64,000 bases of DNA from Aphrophora alni (GCA_963513935.1 OY740776.1:15579660-15643659); one strand, 5' to 3'; positions 10,851 through 21,692 are shown, numbered from the stretch's first letter. Numbers and translations: made by a program. Notes: a model not told the origin generated them from the sequence alone.

Positions 10851-12185
10851 GAAAGGATGTTGTAACTGAGTACATCAGAAATAATGAAAAGGGGTACAAG
10901 ATATATCTATAAAGTTCGCAGTGCAGTGGTAACCCCTAATATAAAATCGGTCACCTTCCATCCATGCTGTATGGCCTGCACAACTTAACCTACTTGCTTT
11001 AATAAATTTGTTAATATTGTTATTTTATACTCACAATCTCAGCATTATTCATTATGACCTTTAATTCGTGTTGCACCATAAATTCTACTGAAAATCCTCT
11101 TTTCAGTTTACTGCAATTGTCTTGTGACGAGCAGATTTCTGCACCGTACGTGACAACTGGTCTTATCAAAGATTTATATAATTGTAATTATGTTGATTTC
11201 GATACCAAATTCGATTCAAATGAGCACTTCATATCCGATAGAAGTCTTTTTGAACTCAGGTAACCTTAAATCAGATACAAAACATGCAAATACATTTTTT
11301 TAAATCGCATAACTTTTTCTATACTACGTGTAATGAAAAAGTAACGAGTTGGTCCTTCTAAGGATCAACGAACGTTTCACATTCGATGACGATAATTTTT
11401 TTAAATCAAGGATTAGTGCGAAGGTTTTAAATCCCACCTAAGACACAATGTTTTTCCTGTAGTATGGCGGCGGGAAGGCCCACTGTAAACAAACGGTGGT
11501 TGGCTTCAGTGGAAGTTGACGTTGTTTTAGAAATTAATTTCACAGAAAACACCTATTTTGAAAGTTTTAAATTTTGTACAAGTATTAAGTATAAAAAAAC
11601 TATCACCATATAAAGAGCAATTTTATGGTGAGTGAGAAAGTTTGTGCAATATTTTTACACCATATCGTTCCTCCCTGTGAGTGGTGTATAGTTGATCTAT
11701 GAATATCGTCGTGTCGTTAAAATAAAAGGGACAAGCGTGTCCTAAAACCCCGCGGGTTAGGGTCCGTGGGCATATAGGTACAGTTTGGATAAAGGTCTTT
11801 TAAGAGGCAGTTTAGATTGTACAGACAGACAGACATGCGCGTGAAAGTATAAAGTTCCTTAGTTTTATCCACGGACCGTAATAAACAGAAATTAATATGA
11901 CGCAATCCACTTTCGGCTATTGAAAAGGTTTGATATCTCACAAAAACTGCTTACAAAAGTTATACGCGGGGTATTTCTCATTGTGTGGTTAAATTTAGGT
12001 TACATTCGTCACACAAAAAACTATAATATATGAATTTGCACTGCAATTTAATATAAAAGGCCAATTCGTTTTCTTCAGATTTGTAGGTTATTCCGAATTC
12101 TAGTTAGAGGGGGGGGTATTATATTTGACATTTTAATTTGGCCAACATATTATTTATTCGTCAAATTAACATACATATTCGTAGT
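10851..12185. other. intergenic DNA with flank of the 69-bp satellite
   Basis: No gene supported. At 11824-11885, AGACAGACATGCGCGTGAAA and a CCACGGACC segment occur. A closely similar stretch (ACAGACACGCGCGTGAAATT, then CTACGGACC) lies at 13863-13930, on the other side of the satellite. The array therefore seems to sit inside, or between duplicated parts of, an older repeated segment. The plus-strand 69-codon frame at 11054 is unrecognised. Confidence 0.45.
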
Positions 12186-13770
12186 TAGAACTTCTAGTTT
12201 TATTTGATACCCCATAAAATTTCAACCCGATAGTTTTTACCCCAAGGTCATTTTTTGTACTTCTAGTTTTATTTGATACCCCATAAAATTTCAACCCGAT
12301 AGTTTACACCCCAAGGTCATTTTCGTACTTCTAGTTTTATGTGATACCCCATAAAATTTCAACCCGATAGTTTTTACCCCAAGGTCATTTTTCGTACTTC
12401 TAGTTTTATTTGATACCCCATAAAATTTCAACCCGATAGTTTTTACTCTAAGGTCATTTTTCGTACTTCTAGTTTTATTTGATACCCCATAAAATTTCAA
12501 CCCGATAGTTTTTACTCTAAGGTCATTTTTTGTACTTCTAGTTTTATTTGATACCCCATAAAATTTCAACCCGATAGTTTTTACCCCAAGGTCATTTTTC
12601 GTACTTCTAGTTTTATTTGATACCCCATAAAATTTCAACCCGACAGTTTTTACCCCAAGGTCATTTTTCGTACTTCTAGTTTTATTTGATACCCAATAAA
12701 ATTTCAACCCGACAGTTTTTACCCTAAGGTCATTTTTCGTACTTCTAGTTTTATTTGATACCCAATAAAATTTCAACCCGACAGTTTTTACCCCAAGGTC
12801 ATTTTTCGTACTTAGTTTTTATTTGATATCCCATAAAATTTCAAACCGATAGTTTTTACCCCAAGGTCATTTTTCGTACTTAGTTTTTATTTGATACCCC
12901 ATAAAATTTCAACCCGACAGTTTTTACCCCAAGGTCATTTTTCGTACTTCTAGTTTTATTTGATACCCAATAAAATTTCAACCCGACAGTTTTTACCCTA
13001 AGGTCATTTTTCGTACTTCTAGTTTTATTTGATACCCCATAAAATTTCAACCCGACAGTTTTTACCCCAAGGTCATTTTTCGTACTTAGTTTTTATTTGA
13101 TATCCCATAAAATTTCAAACCGATAGTTTTTACCCCAAGGTCATTTTTCGTACTTCTAGTTTTATTTGATAGCCCATAAAATTTCAACCCGATAGTTTTT
13201 ACCCCAAGGTCATTTTTCGTACTTCTAGTTTTATTTGATAGCCCATAAAATTTCAACCCGATAGTTTTTACCCCAAGGTCATCTTTCGTACTTGTAGTTT
13301 TATTTGATACCCCATAAAATTTCAACCCGATAGTTTTTACCCCAAGGTCATTATTTTTCGTACTTCTAGTTTTATTTGATACCCCATAAAATTTCAACCC
13401 GATAGTTTTTACCCCAAGGTCATTTTCGTACTTCTAGTTTTATTTGATACCCCATAATATTTCAAACCGATAGTTTTTACCCCAAGGTCATTTTTCGTAC
13501 TTCTAGTTTTATTTGATACCCCATAAAATTTCAACCCGATAGTTTTTACTCCAAGGTCATTTTTCGTACTTCTAGTTTTATTTGATATCCCATAAAATTT
13601 CAACCCGATAGTTTTTAGCCCAAGGTCATTTTTCGTACTTCTAGTTTTATTTGATACCCCATAAAATTTCAACCCGATAGTTTTTACTCCAAGGTCATTT
13701 TTCGTACTTCTAGTTTTATTTGATACCCCATAAAATTTCAACCCGATAGTTTTTACCCCAAGGTCATATT
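12186..13770. repeat. 69-bp tandem satellite, about 23 copies
   Basis: The unit contains ACTTCTAGTTTTATTTGATA, CCCCATAAAATTTCAACCCG, ATAGTTTTTACCCCAAGGTC and ATTTTTCGT. Since 69 is divisible by 3, the minus strand stays open through several units and reads GLKFYGVSNKTRSTKNDLGV plus KTI, a 23-residue repeat. Diagnostic variants (CTTAGTTTTTATTTGATATC) recur at 12811 and 13085, about four units apart, which suggests block duplication of several units. Small indels (at 12254 and 13350, for example) break the frame. I do not regard it as a gene. Confidence 0.97.
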
Positions 13771-15157
13771 TCGTCACCGCTATGTTTTTCCTATTTATTA
13801 GACAACACGTTGAATATAAATGCAAAGTTATAAATATATTTACCGTCTTGTCAATCTACTGGTTAGACAGACACGCGCGTGAAATTATAATTGTAATTTG
13901 TTTTACCTACGGACCCCAATAAAAGAACGATTTAATAACTGCGCTAATAGTGTCTCCTAACAAAGTATACTTGTTGATTCAACAATAATAATATTACCAG
14001 CCCAGTACATCCACAACAAATCACATTCCTCGATACCAGCTGGCTACATCAACCGACAGTAAAGCTTGCATTTTACTATCCCCCGTGTGCACAATGTCGC
14101 CTTAATGGTCTTCCTATGCCCATGTACAGCCAATTTACCTGTCTTAAGACCGGTCAATTAAAATATCTTGCACTTTTGTATCTTCGGCTAATTGCCACAC
14201 GACAAAGTAAAGGTCAAAACGGTTTCATGTCCTAACTTTAATTGGCAAAAAACCATCACGGTATTACGGTTAACCATCTTGTAATCGCTAGACTATTAGA
14301 AAAGTAATTTAAACAGCTGTTTTTTTACTAATTTTGTAATCGAAGTTCCCATACAGTAGAGCTATTCGTAAAAGTGTCTACGACTTTAAAAATATTCTAA
14401 GTGTTTTAAAATTCTTTGGATATTTCTATTTTGGGATGGATTTTTTTTTTTTAAATTAATTGAACGATATTCTCAAAACAGTTACCAGTACGTGACTGAT
14501 AAATTGAATTGGATTGAGAAATTTTTAAATAAATTTTGAATTATAAAAACAATTGGTGAAATATTCCCGCTGTAGAGCACTCAACATACGACTTACAATG
14601 ACGTCATTATTAAAAAAAAAAACACTATCTGGACTAATTTTTTTAACTCATCACATACGAATCTGTTCGAAAGTTAAAAGTTAGGTAAATTTACTTTGTC
14701 TACAGTTGTTGACAAAGTGGCATTTTGTTCATTTAAATTAGTTTGCAAAACAGCTGATTTCTCAACAGTTTCACTTTGCCCACTACTTTGCACACTCCGA
14801 ATGGCAAACGAACAAAACGAAATTTTAGGTTAAGTTTATTTGGATTGATTTATAATATACAGGAAATGTCCCGTATATAGGTTAGATTAATTCTTACATG
14901 TAAAATAACATAAATAAACCACCAAACAACGTTTTAAAGTTGAAAAAGGTAGTAATTATTTATGAAGACGATTGACAGTGTATGTACACGGAGAGTATTT
15001 TTCGTTTGCCGAGTTTTGAAGTTGGCAATCCCGTTTCCTCAACAATACACCTAAGTGATTTGTAATATTCATAAATAACCTCAGTTTTGACGTGAGAACT
15101 TCTACTCAGTGTTTTAAAATATGGACAACTGTAGACAAAGTATAATGTGCAATTCGT
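13771..15157. other. AT-rich intergenic DNA
   Basis: No gene supported. It begins with the right-hand flank of the 69-bp satellite (13863-13930). At 14690-14815 a segment has CTACAGTTGTTGACAAAGTG, AACAGCTGATTTCTC and CACTTTGCCCACTACTTTGC. It resembles material upstream of the second hairpin copy near 34.6 kb and may be part of the same larger element. Confidence 0.4.
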
Positions 15158-15254
15158 GAGCAAAGTGTCTTTTTTAAACTCGATAAAATTGACGCACGAG
15201 GCAAGCCTCGTGCGTCAACATTTTTCTCTCGTTTAAAAAAGTGCCACTTTGCTC
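15158..15254. mobile_element. 97-nt hairpin element, copy 1
   Basis: The segment is nearly self-complementary end to end. GAGCAAAGTG pairs with CACTTTGCTC, a T-rich run followed by AAAC pairs with GTTTAAAAAAG, and a perfect 12-bp apical stem GACGCACGAGGC with loop AA is closed by its complement. It is followed by ACTAGTTGCACAAATAACTA, which also follows the copy at 35259-35356. Between the two copies the arms differ, yet each remains paired with its partner (see findings). No protein is present. Confidence 0.8.
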
Positions 15255-15854
15255 ACTAGTTGCACAAATAACTATTGATCCTTAAAGAAATGTTAGATTT
15301 ATTTATATTGTAGTATAAATATTTGTATTAATTTATTGATTTTAACGCTTTTACATATTTAATAAGGTTATTATATTAATATCAAACTAGTATTATTAAT
15401 TTTTTTTTCAAGTAAACAATATACAACCTAAACTAAGAGTTGAACCCAGGATCATTGCTTTTACGCGACAATTCTCTATCAACTTGTTCGCTTCCAAGCG
15501 TACATTTCTCAATTGGTTTGGTTCACGGTAATTATTTTTTTTAAAAGCTATTAGATCAACTAGCTCGTTTAACAGAACATTATAATTATTGTCGAGTGGA
15601 CAGATTAATATTAATATCAAGTTTTTTTCCCGAAGACAAATAAATATTGTGTTCGTTTCAAACGAATTAAATACACTTACTTAGTATACTTTGCAAAATG
15701 ATAACGGGGTGTATTTTGCACAAAATTGTAAGCGTTTCAAAAAATAAATAAATAACAGGGTGCCAGGAAACTTGAGTAAATTTAACTTTTCGTCGATAAT
15801 TTGCGATATTTTTTGAAAAACTGTAAAAAATTTCATAGTTACAAATAAATATTG
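15255..15854. other. AT-rich intergenic DNA
   Basis: No gene supported. The minus-strand frame at 15408-15620 (70 codons, with LLNELVDLIAFKKNNYREPN) is not low-complexity, but I recognise no family and see no splice pair that would make it an exon. Confidence 0.35.
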
Positions 15855-15913
15855 AGCTTGTGAGATAAATATTAAACTCGAAAACAAGATCTCACAATAA
15901 TTACGATAACTTA

Positions 15914-15956
15914 ATCAAACGCGTTTCAACGACAAAGTCGGCATCTTCAGTGATAC
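15914..15956 (-). ncRNA. hammerhead-ribozyme-like motif, left arm
   Basis: On the minus strand the order is GTATCA, CTGAAGA (matches CUGANGA), T, a stem-loop of GCCGAC, TTT and GTCGTT, then GAAA, C, GC, G, TT and TGAT. Stem I can form four pairs (ATCA with TGAT). The minimal stem III is the AC with GT pair pattern reported for Penelope-type hammerheads. The cleavage-site triplet is GTT, which satisfies NUH. One extra T after CTGAAGA and a weakened stem II make activity uncertain. Confidence 0.5.
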
Positions 15957-16024
15957 ATGAGCTACGATAATTAAACTATAACCTACAGTTATATAACAGT
16001 TATAGTTGAGTTATTGTAGCTCAT

Positions 16025-16067
16025 GTATCACTGAAGATGGCGAATTTGTCGTTGAAACGCGTTTGAT
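16025..16067 (+). ncRNA. hammerhead-ribozyme-like motif, right arm
   Basis: This is the plus-strand partner of the motif at 15914-15956: GTATCA, CTGAAGA, T, GGCGA with loop ATTTG and TCGTT, GAAA, CGC, GTT and TGAT. The core residues CTGANGA and GAAA are intact. Stem II has mainly G-C and G-U pairs, and stem I four pairs. It differs from the left arm only in stem II and its loop, as expected for two decaying copies of the same sequence. Confidence 0.5.
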
Positions 16068-16110
16068 TGTAACGTAATATTTGTGAGTTCTTGTGTTCGG
16101 GTGTTATTCT

Positions 16111-17394
16111 ATCTGAATAACACTTCAATTTATACTTTTAAATTGTAATAGAAAACTGGGTTAAAATTCAAAAAAAAATTTGTAATCAACTGTTTCAACG
16201 CGGAACTTAACAGACTGTACTGATAAAACAAGTTTTGGCATTTTAAAATTTGTTCCCTTTAATAATAAACTGAAGAACATCAAGAAAATTGCTAAATATT
16301 CATGTTTGTAGTGATCTTATCATTCACTTCATCTTATCAATTCTTATAGAATCCAGCTTAACTGGATTGTCATCAAAACAAAATTTTTTACCTATTTTTC
16401 TCTTACGATTAAAAAGAATAAAGTGAACTGTCTTCTATTGAATGAAAGCTTATTAAAAGGCAATATTTTATACAATTTAATAATTGTTATACTTAACAAC
16501 CATCCGACAATAGTGTTTTGAATATTTCATGCTTTTGTTTTCGAAAACACTTATATTGTTTGTTTCAAACTAAATAAATACATGAAAATTATTACTTTTC
16601 AAAATTCGTTCAGAAAATTACACTAAATATAACAATTGGTGGCAGGTAAGTGGAGAAATAGAACTTTCATGAAATTTTTGAAAAAAATGTGAAAAATTCG
16701 TAGTTGCAAGGCAAATTGATGGAAACAATTTTCACAGAAAATATTTATTTCTTATAGTGTGTATTTTAATAGAAAAAAATGTTTGACACAAAGTGGCAGT
16801 CACTCTTTAATGAAAACTCTTCAAAGTTTCAAATTCTTTTCAAATCAAAGCAAATTTATTTAGAAATGATTACACCATAAATTACGATCATTTAGGACAT
16901 TAGCTCGAGAGTTAAAACCCTATTTATAAGCCTCCTAACTGGATTCAAAATTACCATAATTATCTGCTTTAGACATATTAAGTCAGAATAGTTATTTGAC
17001 AAGTTCCTTGAAGCGTGGGCTTCCGGAATTCTTGAAATTCTTTATCGGAGGATTTCCTGCTGATAAACAGTTGATTTCGTCAACATGGCCGCACCTTGGT
17101 TTGATGCATGTTGGTGTAAACTGTGATTTACATATTATAAATGTTGGCAGAGTATCTCGTTTATTTTGTCTGACAGCTACCGAACTCGTATTTTGGTTTT
17201 TGGAGATTTTTTTGGAGGACAGGATCTTTTATTTTTCTTTGTTTTCTTCCAATTTTTATAAAACGATTATGATTTAGAGGTTTTACATTTAAACGGCACA
17301 AATTATAATCTGTAATCATGACTTTTCCTTCAGTTTTTATCATTATGAGTTCTTAATAGTATTGGTTAAATAGTACTATCGTTACGCTTGTTCG
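16111..17394. other. AT-rich intergenic DNA
   Basis: No gene supported. The 93-codon plus-strand frame at 16996-17277 has no recognised domain and is rich in Phe and Leu. No repeats were noticed apart from short A and T runs. Confidence 0.4.
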
Positions 17395-18412
17395 GGCCTC
17401 GAAACTGACGTTTTTGATGGAGCCTCCACTCGCTACGCTCGTGTCGTTGAATCGGCTCTCTTGGATATTGTAATTATACCATTATCACATATTCTTGGGA
17501 AGACACTGCGCTCTTTGTCATCATAGAGAGGTTAGGTTGCTACCATTACATGCAGAATTGATATCTGCAAATTGTTATCTAATTTATTGTGTTATAAGTT
17601 GAACCACACAAGAGATATTAAAAAATGAAACTGTTAAAATTCCCATTTTATCATTTTTAATTTGATTTTTTAAATTTCAATAGGATTCTATATGAGTAGA
17701 TTATAGTCCCCATTGCCAAATTTCATATTCCTATTTTAAATAAAATATGACATTTCTTTGAGTTTAAAATTACATTTTTGACAATAACTTCGCTATTTGT
17801 CATCGTAGAGATGTGGGGTTGCTACCATTACATGCAGAATTGATATCTGCAAATTGTTATCTAATTTATTGTGTTATAAGTTGAACCACACAAGAGATAT
17901 TAAAAAATAAAACTGTTAAAATTCCCATTTTATCATTTTTAATTTGATTTTTTAAATTTCAATAGGATTCTATATGAGTAGATTATAGTCCCCATTGCCA
18001 AATTTCATATTCCTATTTTAAATAAAATATGACATTTCTTTGAGTTTAAAATTACATTTTTGACAATAACTTCGCTATTTGTCATCGTAGAGATGTGGGG
18101 TTGCTACCATTACATGCAGAATTGATATCTGCAAATTGTTATCTAATTTATTGTGTTATAAGTTGAACCACACAAGAGATATTCAAAATAAAACTGTTTA
18201 AACTTCCCATTTTGTCATTTTAAATTTGATTTTCTAAATTTCAATAGAATTCTATATGAGTAGATTATAGTCCCCATTGACAAATTTCATATTCCTATTT
18301 TAAATTGACATTTTCTTGTGTTTGAAATTACATTTTTGACAACAACTTCAGTATTTGGTATCGTAGAGATGTGGGGTTGGTACCATTACATGTAGAACTG
18401 AAATCAGCAACA
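17395..18412 (+). repeat. DR1 copy with a 282-bp segment tandemly repeated about 3.2 times
   Basis: DR1 begins with CACTCGCTACGCTCGTGTCG (17429) and ATTGTAATTATACC. A 282-bp segment containing GACAATAACTTCGCTATTTG, TCATCGTAGAGATGTGG, ACATGCAGAATTGATATCTG and AATAGGATTCTATATGAG then recurs at about 17510, 17793 and 18075, with a truncated fourth copy at about 18352. Copies 2 and 3 are almost identical, so the expansion is recent. The segment exists as a single copy in other DR1 elements, so the tandem array arose inside this one. Confidence 0.88.
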
Positions 18413-18430
18413 TTTTATATATATAAAAAA

Positions 18431-18620
18431 AATCTATAATATATTTTTATTCTACACTTAATTACAAGAAATTTACTGAATTATATCCCAAAATAAACAA
18501 TGTTTGCTAAAAAATGAGTGACTGTACTCATTGTTGATTTTAGATTCTATTTAAGTAAATTATACATTGTTTTGTCTCATTTTTCTTGTAATGAAGTGTA
18601 GAATAAAAGTATTACAGATT
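18431..18620. mobile_element. palindromic MITE, about 190 bp
   Basis: The ends are inverted: AATCTATAATATATTTTTAT and TTCTACACTTAATTACAAG on the left face CTTGTAATGAAGTGTAGAAT and AAAAGTATTACAGATT on the right. No coding capacity. A partial copy of one half is at 43622-43706, which shows that it is a dispersed family. Confidence 0.75.
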
Positions 18621-19087
18621 CTATTTAGAAACATCAAATTAAATAATTGAAAATTTGATCAAGTGAAGCACAGTAGGTAACTCATGCGGGTGAGGTACCG
18701 GCCAGTCCTATTACTCTGCGCGCTTGTGTGTGATGGCGCGTGCGTTAGAGTGAGGCGACCCTTCCTTCAGCCGCATTTCCCTTTTGATAAAAATATAATT
18801 CACCTATACTAATAGTTGTAGTCGCATCTGAAGTACATTTCTACTTTAAACCACCCACAAAACTTTTCACCGTTTCGCATCTGTAGCAAACACAGCTGAA
18901 CGAATCCACTAAACACCCTCACTGTCTCCTAAAAACCGTAGAATCAAATACTCAGTAGCAAGCAGTAAACCACTTTCAGGAGGGACAAGCGTTAAGAATC
19001 ATCGCATTGTTGGAATTGACGCCGATTTCCTCGTTATCTACGCGAACTAAAACCTTCTGTTAGCACAAACAAAAGCTAAACAGTAGG
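18621..19087. other. intergenic DNA with a GC-richer patch
   Basis: At 18680-18770 composition shifts, with GGGTGAGGTACCGGCCAGTC, CTGCGCGCTTGTGTG and GGCGCGTGCG. There is no open frame or splice signal to call an exon. It could be a promoter-like or repeat-derived patch. Confidence 0.35.
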
Positions 19088-19262
19088 CGCCATCATGGTA
19101 CTTACCCAGTCCCATGATACAATAAGTTGATCCTCTGAAAGTTGGTTTCTTAGGCCTTGTAGGATATGTTGAATTGTTTTGGTAGATCACGAGGCTTATC
19201 CCGTAGGGTGAGTTAGTTAAATCACTTCTTGGCTTTAGCCAGGCTCTAATGGACTTCGTAGA
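19088..19262 (+). repeat. DR1 copy, 5' part only
   Basis: It starts with CGCCATCATGGTACTTACCC and continues with GATCCTCTGAAAGTTGG, TTCTTAGGCCTTGTAGGATA, TTGGTAGATCACGAGG and CCCGTAGGGTGAGTTAG. These landmarks appear in the same order at 41540-41682 and 61784-62290. The CTCGCT palindrome and later parts are absent, because the copy is followed by transposon-derived sequence from about 19310. Confidence 0.7.
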
Positions 19263-19309
19263 TGTTTATATATTCAAATATATCCACTCGTTTTGATCCC
19301 ATCAGTGTC

Positions 19310-19487
19310 TCGCCACTTTGTGGACTGTTCTCTGAAGACTCTAAGGGAGAACTTTGGCTAATGTGTTTTCAGTGTAATATGTGGGCACACAGCGATTGTG
19401 CAGGTGCAGAAAACGATATATACATATATGTGACTTTTGTAAATAGACAGTTTACATAAATATAGTATGTAGTTTTAACCTTTTTGT
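19310..19487 (+). pseudogene. transposase C-terminal zinc-finger tail, older copy
   Basis: It translates as CGLFSEDSKGELWLMCFQCN, then MWAHSDCAGAENDIYI. The FSEDxxGExWxxCxxCxxWAHxxCAG pattern is the PHD-like finger at the end of many pogo/Tigger/jerky-type transposases, usually finished by CDFC. Two extra bases in the ATATATAC run shift the frame just before that last Cys pair. The same two bases are present in the copy at 20273-20410, so the damage predates the duplication. The copy ends next to the TA flank of the element at 19502. Confidence 0.65.
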
Positions 19488-19501
19488 GTTTCGTAACTGT
19501 A

Positions 19502-20845
19502 GAGGAGAAGGTCCAAATAAGGTCTATGGTCTAAATGCGGGCTAGTGGACGTTTACTGTGAAGTAGGTGGTGAAATCTAGTAAAAATAATGTGAAACTGT
19601 TCCTTTTGAACAAAGAAAGAAACTGTGAGTATTTGTTGTTTGGAAGCTTAGTGGTACTGACGTAGTGTTATAAAAACGTGTTGTTCTGCTGGTTTTGTTA
19701 TTTGAAAAGTTATAAACGTATGTATACTTCAATTTTTCTACACAAATCCACTGAACTTACAGTTATTTTATAATACACACTTTGTTACTGATCCTATTTG
19801 CTCCGTTTACCATACGTTATTTAACAGATAACATAGCTTGGCAATGGCTGCCAACCCTCAAAAGTGTCTCTAACGACCTGTAATTAGACCATTTTTTGAA
19901 ATAGTTAGACAAAATGTGGTGTTTTTTATTTCAGAATGTCCCGAATTAAACCTAAATATATTTATAGTAAAAAGAGGTTGACGTTTGATGATAATCTGAA
20001 TAACAAAGATAAACGTAGGTCTAGATCTAATCATCAAAAGAAACAACCGACAACTTCAAAACCACAGACTGGACAGAAAACGTCAACTAGTAAAAAAAAT
20101 GCAAACTCAAGGAAAATTGCCTTCAAAACGAAACCAGCTGTCATCGGACTCGGAAGATGATTTTGAATTTTCGAATCCTCCTCGGATTGATAGCGACAGC
20201 GACATTGAAATACCTCAAGGGGATTAGCCTAACGACAATGATGCAAGTTCCAAGTTGTATGTTTGGCGATAGACTGTTCTCTGAAGACTCTAAGGGAGAA
20301 CTTTGGGTAATGTGTTTTCAGTGTAATATGTGAGCACACAGCGATTGTGCAGGTGCAGAAAACGATATATACATATATGTGACTTTTGTAAATAGACAGT
20401 TTACATAAATATAGTATGTAGTTTTAACCTTTTTGTGTTTCTAATTTGTATAAAGTTATTTCAATCCTATAATAAGTGTTGTTGAATTTTTTTATGATAT
20501 TTAAAAAAGTAATTTTTAACTATTTACATAAATTTTAAAGTAATTAAACATTTATTTTAGTAAAAGAAAGTTTTCCTTCATTCTATTGTCTTTAATTTGC
20601 CTAGTTTTTTCGTATTTTATAAGGGTAGCCCGTATTTAGACCACACTTTCAAAAGGCATCAATTGCACTTTTATTTTAAAATTGTAATTTGAAAGATGTA
20701 AAATATCTTTTAAAATATTTTAACTTAATACTATGTAGAAAACATATTAAACAAACAATATAATCTGTCAAATCTCAAAAGTGTGTATAGACATGACCGT
20801 ACAAACGGAAACAAAAGTAGTAGCCTGTATTTGGACCTTCTCCTC
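19502..20845. mobile_element. 1344-bp TA-flanked DNA transposon, pogo/Tigger-like
   Basis: The ends are perfect 17-bp inverted repeats, GAGGAGAAGGTCCAAAT at 19502 and its complement ending at 20845. Each is flanked by TA (19500-19501 and 20846-20847), the target duplication of the Tc1/mariner/pogo superfamily. A second inverted pair lies further in: GGTCTAAATGCGGGCT near 19529 and AGCCCGTATTTAGACC near 20627. Inside is a fragmentary transposase with a finger tail but no DDE catalytic core, so this is an internally deleted, non-autonomous derivative. It sits beside an older copy of the same finger tail. Confidence 0.8.
19936..20410 (+). pseudogene. pogo/Tigger-like transposase remnant (basic linker, acidic stretch, finger)
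   Basis: A frame opens right after a TTTTTTATTTCAG acceptor-like site with MSRIKPKYIYSKKRLTFDD and a Lys/Ser/Thr-rich stretch. A one-base change in the poly-A run at 20092-20099 then moves the sense frame to KLPSKRNQLSSDSEDDFEFS and DSDSDIEIPQGD. After a stop and a further shift the finger follows as CMFGDRLFSEDSKGELWVMC and FQCN, with an internal TGG-to-TGA stop. The basic, then acidic, then finger order is usual for the C-terminus of pogo-type transposases. The DDE domain is absent. It is broken in at least four places. Confidence 0.62.
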
Positions 20846-20849
20846 TAAG

Positions 20850-21262
20850 TATTTGATGGATCCTTTACGCGTTACTCTCGCTGTGTTACAGCTACTGTAT
20901 GTCCAATCTCGTTACTCTAGGAATATTAGATTTTCTAGGGAGTTGGGATCGATATTACATTTTTTGCAATAAGTTCGCTATTTGTGATCGTAGAGTTGTG
21001 GGGGCGGTACAATTACATATAGAATTGAAATGTATAAATTGTTATCTAATTTAGTGTGTTATAAGTTGAATAACACAAGAGATTTGAACGAAAACTGTTT
21101 ATGTGTCCGCCATTTTGATATTGTCAATTAGATTTTTCTAAATTTCAATAGGTTTCTATATGAGCACAATATCCTCCTCTATAACAAATTTCATAATTCT
21201 ATCTTTATTTTTGTGACTATCGTGCCTACTTACGTACAGACGACAACGACGACGGAGGGACG
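20850..21262 (+). repeat. DR1 copy, 3' part
   Basis: A degenerate TACTCTCGCTGTG motif is followed by GCAATAAGTTCGCTATTTG, TGATCGTAGAGTTGTGGGGG, ACATATAGAATTGAAATG, TTATCTAATTTAGTGTGTTA, TTTCTATATGAGCACAATAT, and the end motif TACGTACAGACG with GGACGGCATGGTC. It follows the pogo-like element immediately and precedes DR2, so several elements are packed end to end. Confidence 0.7.
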
Positions 21263-21278
21263 GCATGGTCAAAAGAAC

Positions 21279-21692
21279 TTTTTCATCATACTGCTTCAAA
21301 AACAGCTGTTTTCAATACACGCGTTGAGATGCTGAAGTTGTTCTTTTTAGTCCTAGGACCTAAAAACATCAGCTGAGGTCGATGTCATCGGCTGTTACTT
21401 CGTTTATACGATTTAATTAACGATTGTAAAGCATCTATATAAAACAACCGATACTCTCGATTGTAAATAACCGTTAAAACCAGCTGTTACCATAGATTTG
21501 AATGTAAACATTTTAGTTTTTGTGAAATTGTTTTCTTATATTATTTGCAGTGTAACGAAAAATATAGTTCATCACTTGGACCAAAAGAAGCTTTTCCGGC
21601 CTCTGCCGTTAAACTTGAGCTTGTGTCGAAAAGCTTCACTTTTGATCTTAGAGATGAAATATACTAAGTTAGTGTCTTAGGCTATGAAACTT
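21279..21692 (+). repeat. dispersed repeat DR2, copy 1
   Basis: This is about 80-90% similar by eye to 38043-38455 over about 410 bp. Shared landmarks are CATACTGCTTCAAAAACAGC, TTTTTAGTCCTAGGACC, ACTTCGTTTATACGA, TTAATTAACGATTGTAAAGC, AACGAAAAATATAGTTCATC and GGACCAAAAGAAGCTTTTC. The 3' end is an imperfect hairpin, with GAAAAGCTTCACTTTTG facing ACCAAAAGAAGCTTTTC. No protein and no TIR identified. Confidence 0.8.

Larger units (their letters stand above)
15855..16110. mobile_element. foldback element with two facing hammerhead-type cores
   Basis: Two inverted arms (about 15857-15965 and 16010-16095) flank a short centre of about 45 bp. Each arm, read outward, has GTAGCTCATGTATCA, CTGAAGA, a short GTCGTT hairpin, and GAAACGCGTTTGAT. 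The outer left arm ends in a further small hairpin (TTGTGAGAT and ATCTCACAA), found also at 2.2 kb. This layout, with hammerhead cores in terminal repeats, is known for Penelope-like retroelements, but no reverse transcriptase is present here. Clear target duplications were not found for this copy. Confidence 0.7.

Noticed and set aside
12291..13825. Minus-strand frames with the 23-residue repeat GLKFYGVSNKTRSTKNDLGV...
   Set aside because: By-product of the 69-bp satellite. Frame is lost at small indels and the variants show no sign of protein-level constraint by eye.
15408..15620. Possible tRNA or small gene (TTGAACCCAGGATC, LLNELVDLIAFKKNN frame)
   Set aside because: The T-arm-like string is not supported by D-arm, anticodon arm or acceptor pairing, and the frame shows no recognised domain or splice sites.
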